Positions 10,757-20,548 of a stretch of DNA of 64,000 nt are shown here, piece by piece; the first letter of the stretch is position 1; the number at the start of each line of letters is the position of its first letter. A program made the translations under genes and the position numbers. The DNA lies in contig NW_026262668.1 of assembly GCF_021869535.1 (NCBI RefSeq), positions 25,983,732-26,047,731 of the forward strand, read 5' to 3'. The notes below the pieces were generated by a model. It saw only the letters and a list, made by a program, of their open reading frames with translations, was not told where the DNA came from and ran no database searches. This stretch comes from Mytilus californianus. Lineage: Eukaryota; Mollusca; Bivalvia; Mytilida; Mytilidae.

Positions 10757-13700
10757 CTAACAACAAAAAAATATGAAAAGCCATCTACATGGCAATGTAC
10801 ATTCTTCAACAATAAACCTTTGTACATTTTTATTTGCCCTTACTGCTTGGTTCAGTTGTCCTCCCTCTCCACCTCCTGCATTAGATTTGCAAGATATTGA
10901 TGTCGGTCCAAGAATAACTGAATTTACTGAGTGACAGTAACCTAGATATGTTGTGTAAGTATTAGCCCCATTATGAAGTGTTCTCTGTTGACAAAATATG
11001 TTCTCTATGACATCACTATTTACACGACTTGGAATTATTGATGCATTTGAACACTTAAGTTTATATATACACATTTCTTCAAATCCCATGATTGAAGAAA
11101 TTATATCTTCCCTAGTCTGATGGGATATAAGATGTTTTTCCTTGTTTGTTATTTCACTATTGTCTTTAATAATTTTTTAACCACTGAATAAACCACTGTA
11201 AAACATCATGGTTTTTTTAATCCTCTCATCGCTTGAATCTGTTATAGGCCGTGAGTCTTTAAAGTTTTGAATGAGCACACTTGTATGTTGTAGCAATTCT
11301 ATGGTTGCATCAACCTTGGTTCCTGCATCACCTAAGCTTGACTTGTAAAGTTTCATTAAATGTAACATGTCACTATTTAAAACTTCCTCTGCTAAATGAT
11401 TCCTCATTTTATTTTCTGATGTTAAGAAAATATGTTCTTGTATCAGTTTATGATGAACTGGAAATGGGTTTGTTGAAATGTCTCATAGATAAGCCTGTTT
11501 AAAGTGAGTCCATTCTATGAAATTGTTCTTAAACTGTAACCTCCGTTTACAAAAAGCACCATCTCCACTTTTAGAAATGTTATTTCTTATTTTCTTAACA
11601 GTATGGCAAATGTCCATGATAAAAAATAATAAAAAATGTTTTGAAAAGAGCATGTGATTGCATTTATACCTGTACGATATGTGACGCCTGTAAATGACAC
11701 AGAAACCAGGCGTAGAAATCATACTTTATCCTGGCGTCATTGCAGTGTTTAAGGAATGCATGTCCAGGCGTCAACCAGGCGTAAACCAGGCGGAAACCAA
11801 GCGTAACTGAGGCGGAAACCAGGCGTAAAATTAGGCGTAATATTTAAAAGAGTACCCCTGGTTGAGAGAAAACCAGGCGTAATATGCAAATGAGTACGCC
11901 TGGTCAATAAATAAACCAGGCGTAATGTTCTTACATAATACTACACTTAATTTAAATTAGTGTATTACCCTAGCTGTGTACTTTGTGTATTTGATACAAA
12001 CTTGTACTGTTGCTTAAAGTTCTCACTCTTTGACATAAAACTTGAAATATCAACCATTGAAGAAGCTATATAAATAAATACATATTAGACAGACACTGGC
12101 TCAATTAAGTTTAAGTTTTAATAAGAATTATGACAATTAATTTTTCTTGAAATAAAACTAGCATTTTGACTAAGTTGTTTCGAAAATTAATATCATTTAA
12201 ACTAAAAAAAATCAATGATAATACTGTAATTTTACTTGTGAAAGATTTAAATGTTGTTATCCAAGGATGAGGGTTTCCAGAATTTGAAATTAATGGTAAA
12301 AAATTAAAAAAATAATAACTTAGTTACTCACATAATTATTATTTACCATGGCTATGTATACTACTTTCCTTTCATTTCACAGTTTTCATTCACCAATTTG
12401 ATTCCATAATTCCAATTTCAAATTCTTTCAAAAAGCACAAAAAAAGCTTATTTCCCCTGAATATATCAAGCTGCCATATGTCCAACTCTTGCAAGCTAAT
12501 AACAGAGAGCCAAAGTTTGAAAAAAATTCCCATGATCCTTTAAACAAAGCATTATGGGTATTATGATTTACACCCTTCCAACAGTTTTACGCCTGTAGGA
12601 AAATTTACGCCTGGCTTATTGTAATTTACGCCAGGTTTACCACTTTTTTCTACGCCTGTAAATGCTAAAATTTACGTTTCCTGCTCCATTACGCCTGGAT
12701 CTGGACACGAAACTACCACTTACGCCTGGTTTACGCCAGATTTCCAGGCGTAATACGCCTTATTATTTCGTACGGGAAGTGTTGAAGTCTGGCAACAAAA
12801 TTTTGAAAAGGTCTCTATTGCTTTGTGCCCCATCAGTACTGATATATTGAATTTTAAATCCAAATGCTGATAACATATTAACAGATTTCCATACAAGTAA
12901 GTAAAGTTCATGTCCTGATGCAGTATGAGAAGGAAAATGTGCAAATGGAAAACGGTTACCTGTAAATCCTAAGAAAACTAATGAAGGAACATGCGTAGCA
13001 AGAGTTATTTCTTTTTTATTACTCTTTATTTGCTCAAATATAATTGACTCCGGTGAACATTCAGTGAAGCCAATCAGCTCTATATTGTGTTTTCGCTTAC
13101 GAAATTGCAAATCTTGTTGTATAGACATCTCATCTATAATAAGTCCACCTTGATATCCCTCAGGGGGTATACCTTTCATTGTTGCTTCATTTGCCATCCA
13201 ATCTAACATATCACTATTAATGGCTGCCTCTTGATAAACAGAGTTTTTATAACGTTGAAGCAAGTTTTGGGATGGTAATATTATGAAATTGCTATTTCTT
13301 AATTCACTATAGCCCCTTGGACTTCTGCAGTACAAAGTTAAACACAACCGTATAATTTCCTTGTTCCACCTCCGGCCATTTGGGTTCTTTTCTAAGGCCA
13401 CTTTTTGACTAATTAAAAATGTCTGCATTTTCATAGAACAATCAGGAATTTTTTTTGTCAAAATGTCACTCAAATCATTATGATCAGTCTCACCTAGAAT
13501 AACTTCATTATCGTGTGTATTGTTGTCATTTAAGTTTATATCATTATTATTTTTCTCATCTGTGTCACACTTTTGTTCTTTTGTTTTTAATTTTTTACAG
13601 TTACCACAACTCAAGGAGGCAGCATTAGAAGTTTTGAATGGCAAAACCTTACAACACGTCTTGGCACGAAACCGTATTTGTTCCGAGTTCTCGTCACCTA

Positions 13701-14404
13701 CAAGACACACTTGCTCTTCAAAATGAGGTAAATCTTGCTCGACACTATTAACGCCACTACAGTACCTAAGTTGTTTTAAAAAAAGAGATTCAACTGAATT
13801 TATTGTCATTGAAAACATTTCCTAAAGTCCTATCTTTTCAAGTCCAATTTTCTTTCCTACCACTAGGAGAGAAATGTCCCCATCTGCTTCTAATTGAATT
13901 TCAATCATTATTTTACTACATTTTAAAATTTCTCCCGTAAAATGTCCTATTTTCATTGATGTTTGAGTTTTCGATATTACAAAATAGTCTTCAGGGAGAA
14001 GAGTTTGAATGTCAATAAATGATATACCAGGCTGAATAATTGTGTCCTGTTTCCATGACAAACCATAGTATCTTTGGGTAGATTTACACCAGTTTTCTTT
14101 TCAGCGACCTGATTTTATTTTAACATTGTTGGAATTTTTTGTAATGACATTACCCACAGCAGAACTTGTCACTTCAAATTAACATTTTTTTCTTAATTTC
14201 AATGAGATCAACCAATTCAGATTCATTGCGTGGTTGTAAATTTTATACAACCCAAGTGAAAATGGGTGTTTTGTTAGTTGCCATCACTATCTACTATTGT
14301 TTTCCACAGTTTAAGATTTTTTTTCACTGTTTAAAATATCAGCCAAATAATCAATTCGAAACTCTCTTACCTTTTCGTTCTGTACATTGTTTCTCGGAAC
14401 TCAT
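10757..14404 (-). pseudogene. P-element/THAP9-type transposase, decayed and interrupted
   Basis: The predicted first exon (14404-14371) is identical in coding sequence to that of the helicase gene, because both lie in the TIR, and it ends at the same GTAAGAG donor. Further exons run through 14061-13822 and 13818-12770, then, after a nested element, 11670-10757. Recognisable segments are GRRWNKEIIRLCLTL and SPRGYSELR, LIIDEMSIQQDLQF (RNase H N-part with an Asp), STDGAQSNRDLF (second catalytic-type Asp), FIMDICHTVKKIRNN (GTP-binding-insertion-type segment) and VNSDVIENIFCQQR (RNase H C-part with an acidic residue). This order is that of P-element-like transposases, which cut and paste DNA at TIRs. 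I did not see an intact THAP zinc finger; the 5' region 14060-14340 is badly decayed. Breaks include TAG at 13822, several shifts, and the insertion at 11677-12769. Confidence 0.8.
11677..12769. mobile_element. Nested 1.1 kb non-autonomous element with subterminal CAGGCGTAA repeats
   Basis: It interrupts the transposase reading frame and is flanked on both sides by GTACG (11672-11676 and 12770-12774), a probable 5-bp target duplication. The left 250 bp holds about a dozen copies of ACCAGGCGTAA-type motifs and the right 170 bp holds the complementary TTACGCCTGG motifs, so the two ends are inverted arrays. The middle is A/T-rich with no ORF. Arrays of short subterminal motifs are typical transposase-binding sites of several cut-and-paste superfamilies; the family is not identified. 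Confidence 0.75.
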
Positions 14405-14906
14405 CTAATTTCAAGCGTTTTCAGGTAGAGTTATCCTTCTTGAGCTGAAGACCACACAGATGTCGTTGTTTTGTAACTTCTGTTGATCGAAGTCGAATGG
14501 AGAAAAAAAACCAGCAACACCACCAGCGAAAAAAAAATAATTAAAAGTGTTTAAACGGTAATATATTATGTCTGGATATTTATATTCAATAAGGATAATT
14601 ATCTGGGAACAGCAAGTACTCGTTGATTAGACCGGTAGGTGACATTTTATTACATTTTAAAACAATTTTTCCCGACCATAGCCCCAATTCCCTGAAACGA
14701 AGTTGGCAACCTTTCGCTTCGCTGTATAGTCGAAATTAATAGTTAAACGTTAATAGTAAACATGCATATTAAGAGTAAAAATATGGTATATTAGTATATA
14801 TATGGTACAAATAAGTGATATATATTGAAAAATATAAGATTTATGATAATAAGGGGGAGGGACTATGGGAGCTCATAACAGGATCCTGTCCTCAAGCACC
14901 TGTGTG
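14354..14906 (-). repeat. Right terminal inverted repeat of the 8.3 kb transposon
   Basis: Inverted copy of 6625-7157. It carries the same start codon, 34-nt coding exon and donor, on the minus strand at 14404-14371. Differences from the left arm include small indels near the CGCTTCGCTGTATAGTCGAA block. Confidence 0.85.
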
Positions 14907-15197
14907 ATTAACCATACTAATGGGACTAGTTGCCCTAAAATGAAGATTTTTACCAATTTTATTTCTTCATATTTGCCATTTTATCTTGAAAACTAATATA
15001 TAAATAGAAACAGTTAAATCTTATTGGAGTTCCCTTCAATGATGATGTTTACCCATTATTTGCATATTTTGCAAAAACTGAGAAACTTTAAATCTTGGGT
15101 CTACTCCTTATAGTAGTTATTGCCCTTCAATTAAGTTTTTTTGTATTGCCTGCAACGAAATTTGCAGAATGTGAGACTTGTATGTTTCATAACGAGT

Positions 15198-15339
15198 GAG
15201 AATTGGATATCGCTTGATATCAACTAGAGTTATTTAGTTTCAATATACATGTACCGGTAATAAGTGAGCCTTTGGTGCGTTTATTATTACTATTTAAATT
15301 AAATAACGAGAGTTGATATCAGGCGATATCCAATTCTCT
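15198..15339. mobile_element. Fold-back (hairpin) element, 142 bp
   Basis: The arm GAGAATTGGATATCGCTTGA... is matched inverted by ...AGGCGATATCCAATTCTC, with about 40-bp arms around a 60-bp loop. MITE-like and without coding capacity. Confidence 0.7.
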
Positions 15340-15854
15340 AGAGTTGTTAAACCTATTGCTCTTATAGTTAACACTCTTATTGTTAAAATAAAACTTCCGC
15401 GAATCGTTGAAGTAGTCTCCTGCACATAACAGTATGACGTCATATTTCCTTTTCCAGCGTCCAACTTTAACACCAGACATTTTAAATTTTTTTGTATTTT
15501 TGGAGAAATCACATCATGCACATATATGTCCGTTGCCATGGATGAAATGTACATCGTCTAAACCTTTGAAAGTTATCAATGACCTAACGAATAGCCAATG
15601 GAAATGTCGTAATATCGTCTCATGGTGCTGGATAAGCTAATCAAATTAAGCATTTAAGGGAAGTAGAGATGAACATAATAATTTTCAAAATATTATATAT
15701 ATTTTTTTATTGTTCTAAGGTAGACAAATAATAACAAATGTATTTGCATTCAATTTGTTTTAGATTTAATGTTTTTACCAAAAGAAATATAATTTAAGGA
15801 AGATATTGTGAAAGGTGACAAAAAAATATTATTTGGTATATGCAAAGTCTACAT

Positions 15855-16290
15855 GTCAGTCAGGTAGGGGTTCTCCTGACCTCAACCTCATTTCATGGAT
15901 CAGTGATCAAGGCTACAGTTACATGTTCAAGTCCGTATCTCAGATACTATAAGCAATAGGTTAACTGTATGGGGTGTTTTGAATCATTGTAAGGTGTTCA
16001 TGTCAGACTGACAGGTTTCATCTGACCTTGATCTTGACCTTTTTTTATGGTTCATTGGACAATGTTTAGTTTTTGTGGTTTAATCTATTTCTCAGATACT
16101 ACATGTATAAGGAATAGGGCCACTATATTTGGTGCATGGAATGAGTGTAAGGTGTACATGTCTCTCTGCAAGGCTTTAGATGACCTTGACCTCATTTTCA
16201 TGGTTCATTGGTCAATGATAAGTTTTCTTGGTTTGTCATTTATCAGATACTATAACTAAAAGGTAAACTATATTTGATGCATGGAATCAA
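15855..16290. repeat. Tandem repeat, about 3 units of roughly 150 bp
   Basis: Each unit contains TGACCTTGACCTCATTTTCA, a CATGGTTCATTGG motif, CAGATACTATAA and a segment like TTGAATCATTGTAAGGTGTTCATGTC (differing between units, shown here only in part). Units are diverged from each other. From memory this unit is common in bivalve genomes. Confidence 0.7.
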
Positions 16291-16339
16291 AAATTCTGAA
16301 CAAAACTAAAGCAGGCGAGACATTTCAGCATGTGAAATC

Positions 16340-16480
16340 TTGTTTGTCCGGGGACACAGTTATCATCCTTTGATTTTCGTTTTCTACAAATAGAGTCCCT
16401 AGTGTGGACAGTGTACAACTTCCAAGTTTATTTCTTCATATATTTTATGCATAAAATAGTAAGTAGGGGGGATGAAATTA
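16340..16480. repeat. Extra copy of an R1 internal segment
   Basis: GTCCCTAGTGTGGACAGTGT and the following ATTTTATGCATAAAATAGTA resemble 17190-17290, so an internal part of repeat R1 is present twice here. Confidence 0.55.
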
Positions 16481-16499
16481 CATTTAAAAAAAATTTGGG

Positions 16500-17600
16500 C
16501 ATGCCTCAGACTTCTTGTATCATGTCACCTTAGCCTAGAAATTACCGAAAAGAAACATTGTTTTTATTTCTTCTAGCTTCTGTATTCATTTTTCATGTTT
16601 TATATGTAAATATGTGTTACAGTCTTAATTGACCCTAAATAATTTTCAGTCTTGCATGGCCTAGGACCTTGTTTAACTCATGTGGTATGCTATTTGTAAC
16701 TTTTCGTTCCATTTAAAATACATTAAATATATATGGAAGAATTATTTATAGAAAAATTACTTCACAAATTAAAATTTGATTGATAAAATTACAATTCTAT
16801 ATTAGCCTCCTCCCCCCTTCAATCTCTATTTTCAGGCACAGGCTCATATAAATTTGACTTTTGAAGAATTGTAATAAATCTGAGACAGCAAATGAGTGTT
16901 CAGCTGCTTTAAATACATGCAAAATTATTGATAAGGCATTTAAAAAGCAATTTTTTGCAATATTTAAATTATGTAGGCCCAAATCTTGATAGTTGAAGTT
17001 TTTCGATTTACACGTACAAACATAAACACCCAAAGTTCAAACATAAGAATGACCATATAGTCTTTAATGTGTATGCTATTGCCATGAAACTAGGTAAACT
17101 CTCTTATAATTCCCTAATCTTAGTTCATGGCAAGTTTGATTAAAATTAGTCATTGACAAGTATTTCTACTCTCTTAGGTCCCTAAGGTGGAAAGTGTAGA
17201 ACTTGCAAATAATTTTCATACTCCTTCTAAATTTATTTCTTTATATTTTATGGATAAAATAGTAAGTAAGAGGATGAAATTACATTGGAAAAGAATTGCG
17301 GCCATTTTTATAGGTAAAGTGGTGATTTGGTATAGTTTGAAAAGGTAAAAAATTAGTATGTCTGAAGTTGTCAAACTGAATTATAGACCCCCTAAACATA
17401 CAATTGTCCATATTTTGAGTTATAGCTAATAGACTTTTCTATATTTTTGATATGATCTGTCCCAAAAGTAGTACACTACACTGTAAAATTCTTTATGGGA
17501 TAGAGCCAGTGCATTTTTTTAAATTTGCCTTTTTTTGTCTATAAGAAATGCACAACATAAAACTGTGTTCTCGGGCCTGTTACCTATTTCTTTGGCAAAA
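16500..17600 (+). repeat. Interspersed repeat R1, copy A
   Basis: Matches 52265-53400 in inverted orientation. Shared landmarks are CTATTTTCAGGCACAGGCTC, CCCAAATCTTGATAGTTGAA and GTGTTCTCGGGCC. No long ORF occurs in either copy. The copies have diverged by indels, so they are old insertions. Family unknown. Confidence 0.65.
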
Positions 17601-17885
17601 ATTGTAATAGGTAAAAAAAAGGAATTAAACAGCAAAAATGATAAGCAAGACTAGATCTACAAATGAGTCAACATTGCCAAAATTGTCAGTTGACTACTCA
17701 AAGTAGTTATTGTCATTAAATGATAATTTTTACCCTTTTTATGTTTAGGGCAAGAACTATAGAAGATAAAGAAAAATATAAACAGTAGAAATGATCGGCA
17801 AAACAAGATTAACAGAAGACAAAAAGGCCTAAATGGTAAGGCTACTTCTATAAAAGTTATTGCCCTTGAATGATTACTATTATGA
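17601..17885. repeat. Degenerate repeat related to 25650-26300
   Basis: Two diverged stretches each read like AAACAGNAAAAATGATNNGCAA followed by an AGTTATTGCCCTTNAATGAT motif, as in the 25.8 kb repeat. Confidence 0.5.
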
Positions 17886-18780
17886 AAATAAGAAGATGTG
17901 GTATGGTAAATGAGAAAACTATCCACCAGAGTTCAATGAAGTGGATGTAAGCCATTATAGGCCAATGACGGCCTTCAATAATGAGAAAACTCATACCTTA
18001 TAAGTCAGCCAATAAAGGCCCCAACATGACAAAATTTAAACAATCCAAACTATAAAACTATGTGCCTAATTTATATAACAAAACAATTTACAAAAAACAA
18101 ATATGACAGACATGAACCAACAACAACCACTGAACTTCAGGTTCCTTACTATGGACAGGCACATTATGATTAAGAATATGGCGTGGTTAATCAGTGTTAA
18201 TATAACAATAAAAATATGTGGCATGATTGCCAATGAGACAACTACCCACCAGAGACCAAATAACATAGAAACAACAACTATGGTTCTCCGTACAGCCTTC
18301 AATAATGAGCAAATCTGATACCATACAGTTAGCTATTATAGCTAACTGTATGGTATCAAAAGGCCATGACATGACAAATGTAAAACAATTCAAAGGTTAA
18401 AGCTAACAGCCTGATTTATGTACAAAACATAAAAACGAAAAATAAATATGATATACAGCAAAAAAGGACAACTACTGAATTACAGGCACATACAAAATGT
18501 GGTGGTGTTTAACATGTTTGCTGACCGGACGTGGCTGGAAATTTATACATGTCCTATAACAGAAAAGACACAAAGTACAGATCTGTTAGTACTCACATTA
18601 CTGACAGCTAGTTCAAAGCCAATTACAATTAATAACAAAAAAATCATGTCTGTGAGCACTCAACCTTACCCTAACCTGGGACAGTGGTTTTAATAGCACA
18701 ACATAAGAACAAACTGTAAAAACTGTTGCAGGTGGCTCAACTAAAAATATCACTGCAAGGCACTAAAACGACTAATATTA
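17885..18780. repeat. Mussel interspersed repeat: one partial and one near full-length unit
   Basis: Unit 1 starts near 17890 and unit 2 near 18205; both carry the signature TGTGGNATGNTTGCCAATGA and ACGGCCTTCAATAATGAG. Unit 2 continues through AACCTGGGACAGTGG at about 18672. Other copies are at 33795-34000, 49115-49300, 49400-49620, 57145-57425 and 63485-63665. I recognise the sequence as very common in Mytilus. Confidence 0.75.
18316..18358. repeat. Perfect 20-bp-arm palindrome inside a mussel repeat copy
   Basis: TGATACCATACAGTTAGCTA, three bases, then its exact complement. Sister copies have only one arm-like segment here (for example CATACTGTATATTCAGCTTT at 49509), so the second arm is an addition specific to this copy. 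Confidence 0.9.
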
Positions 18781-20290
18781 AACCGTGGACACAAAGCACT
18801 GAAATAAGAGAACTCACAAGTAAAAATATCAAATAGAAGTTTCTCAAAATGTTCATAAACATGATAAAATAAGCTTATTTTATATTGCTGTTTTTTTATC
18901 CATTTATAACATATTTTTTTCATTTTTTTTATAGGTCAGACATTTTGGTGTTCTTGATCATCAATAGGTCAATACTGAAGAGGAAACTTAAAGTTGTTAT
19001 TTTTCTACATTGTGTGCTAATTGGATTAATGTGAAATGGAATGTGTGCTTTCCTGCAAAAAGAAATAGTAAATTTCAACAAAACGGCGTTAAACAAAATG
19101 GAATACTATCATAGATGTACAAGAACACAATTGTGTAAATGCAACAACCTAAATATTCATTGAAAGAAGGGAGAAATGTAGAAAAAAATAGAGTTTTGTT
19201 GTTGAAATGAACACTTGCTTTATCCACTCATTTACCTTATATCAAATATACAGAGGAAGATCTTTGAAGAACAAATTTCAAAAATGTTTACTCTACCAAT
19301 TGAAGGAAAATGTCTAGTGGATGGAATAATTTATGCACTGAACTCTTATATAGTGGATTGAATAATTGTACACAGCAGCTGAAACAGAAGAAAATTCAAA
19401 TTAACATGAAAAGTGTTTATTTAATTTAATCTGCAAATATGAGCACAATATTAAGAACATCACAAATGGTATGATATTCATATCGGTTTGCTTATTATTG
19501 TATTGCAATGAAACAATAACAAAGAAAACAAATAACAAAAAAGTTTGCTACAAAAAGTATTTTATGAATCAAAATTTAAGTCATATAAAGAATGTACAAT
19601 ACCATGATACCTGGACCCATACAGCCAGACTGTACTGTTTTTGTATGTCATGTTACTCATCAGTCAAAAATTTATTAAAGTTTTAATTATCATTTGTATC
19701 ATTCATTCAGTCTAGCAAAAATTATCCTCATACTGTTTTATTGTTAAGAAATTTCCATAGAGGAAAAATAGGGGAAATTTGATATACATAAATTTGGAGA
19801 ACAATATTTTCCTTAGAAGAAATTTGCTGTCTTGAACTTTCCCTCAAGGAAAAATGTTTGTCAAAAAATTTCCTCAAAGGAAATGGTAGTTGACATTTCC
19901 TTACAGAAAAAAAAATTTCCTGAAAGGAAAATTTAATGCAGCAAATTTCCTCATAGGAAATAGAATCTCCTCAAAGGAAAAATGTATGCAGCAAATTTCC
20001 TAAGGGAAATCTTTTTCCTTTGAGGAAGAAAAAAATTCCCTTGATGAAAAATCTTTTCCCATTAGGAAAATTTGTTTTCCCTTGAGGAAAACAACTTTCC
20101 TCTGAGGAAATTTGTAAAAAAAGGGGCATAACTTTTTAAACAGTGGTGCTAGAGCCAAATTGTTTTAGGACAAATATCAAGGAACCAATACCAACCAAGT
20201 TATCAACTTCATTTTGACCTAACTCCAAAAATTAAGGTGACAACTTTTGCACTCAGCGGAATTGCAAACTTGTCCCGGAGACTGTTCGTT
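18520..20290 (+). mobile_element. Interspersed element R2, copy A
   Basis: Matches 58870-60775 in inverted orientation over nearly its full length. Landmarks are ACAGATCTGTTAGTACTCAC, CAGACATTTTGGTGTTCTTG, a 370-bp array of TTTCCT/AGGAAA palindromes, and GTTTGCAATTCCGC read on the other strand. No transposase or reverse transcriptase is seen. Its first 260 bases overlap the end of the mussel repeat. Confidence 0.65.
19740..20115. repeat. Array of short TTTCCTNNNAGGAAA palindromes
   Basis: About fourteen imperfect palindromes of 13-16 bp, such as TTTCCTCAAAGGAAA and TTTCCTCATAGGAAA, with irregular spacing of 20-35 bp. It is part of element R2 and recurs inverted at 59035-59450. Confidence 0.85.
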
Positions 20291-20548
20291 GTTAAATGTC
20301 ATACATCAATTTAAAACATGCAAATAAATTTATTGTTAAACTTATTGTTTAAGTTGTTTTGACATTATGTTCTTACGTTGTGCGGCTACGCCGCTGTTCC
20401 AGGCTAGAAAGATGTTTGATTGCTCATAGGTATGTTAACTATTGAGACGCTTATGGTAATCAGAAGAAAGAGAGATGGAAGATACCAAAGTGATATACAA
20501 ACTCACAAGTCAAAGTCAAACTAGCAACGCCATGACAAAAAAGCAAGT

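Larger units (their letters stand above)
6625..14906. mobile_element. 8.3 kb P-superfamily-like DNA transposon with long TIRs, a PIF1-like helicase and a PHD-finger part
   Basis: Both ends start CACAYAGGTGCTTGAGGACA and continue as inverted repeats for 533 bp (left) and 553 bp (right). Between them lie two convergent decayed genes: on + a PIF1-like helicase continuing into a PHD-finger region, and on - a transposase with P-element/THAP9-type RNase H motifs. The TIRs hold the start codon, first exon and splice donor of both genes. Multiple frameshifts and premature stops show that the copy is dead. A 1.1 kb element is nested in the transposase gene. No clear target-site duplication flanks it (left flank ...CTGTTGAT, right flank ATTAACCA...). 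Assignment to the P superfamily is by motif reading only; the combination with a PIF1-like helicase is not one I know from canonical P elements. Confidence 0.8.

Noticed and set aside
6625..14906. Helitron, because of the PIF1-like helicase
   Set aside because: The element has long terminal inverted repeats and a P-type transposase, and I found no Rep (HUH) domain or CTRR-type hairpin end.
19740..20115. CRISPR-like array
   Set aside because: The repeats are short variable palindromes without constant spacers, and the DNA is eukaryotic.
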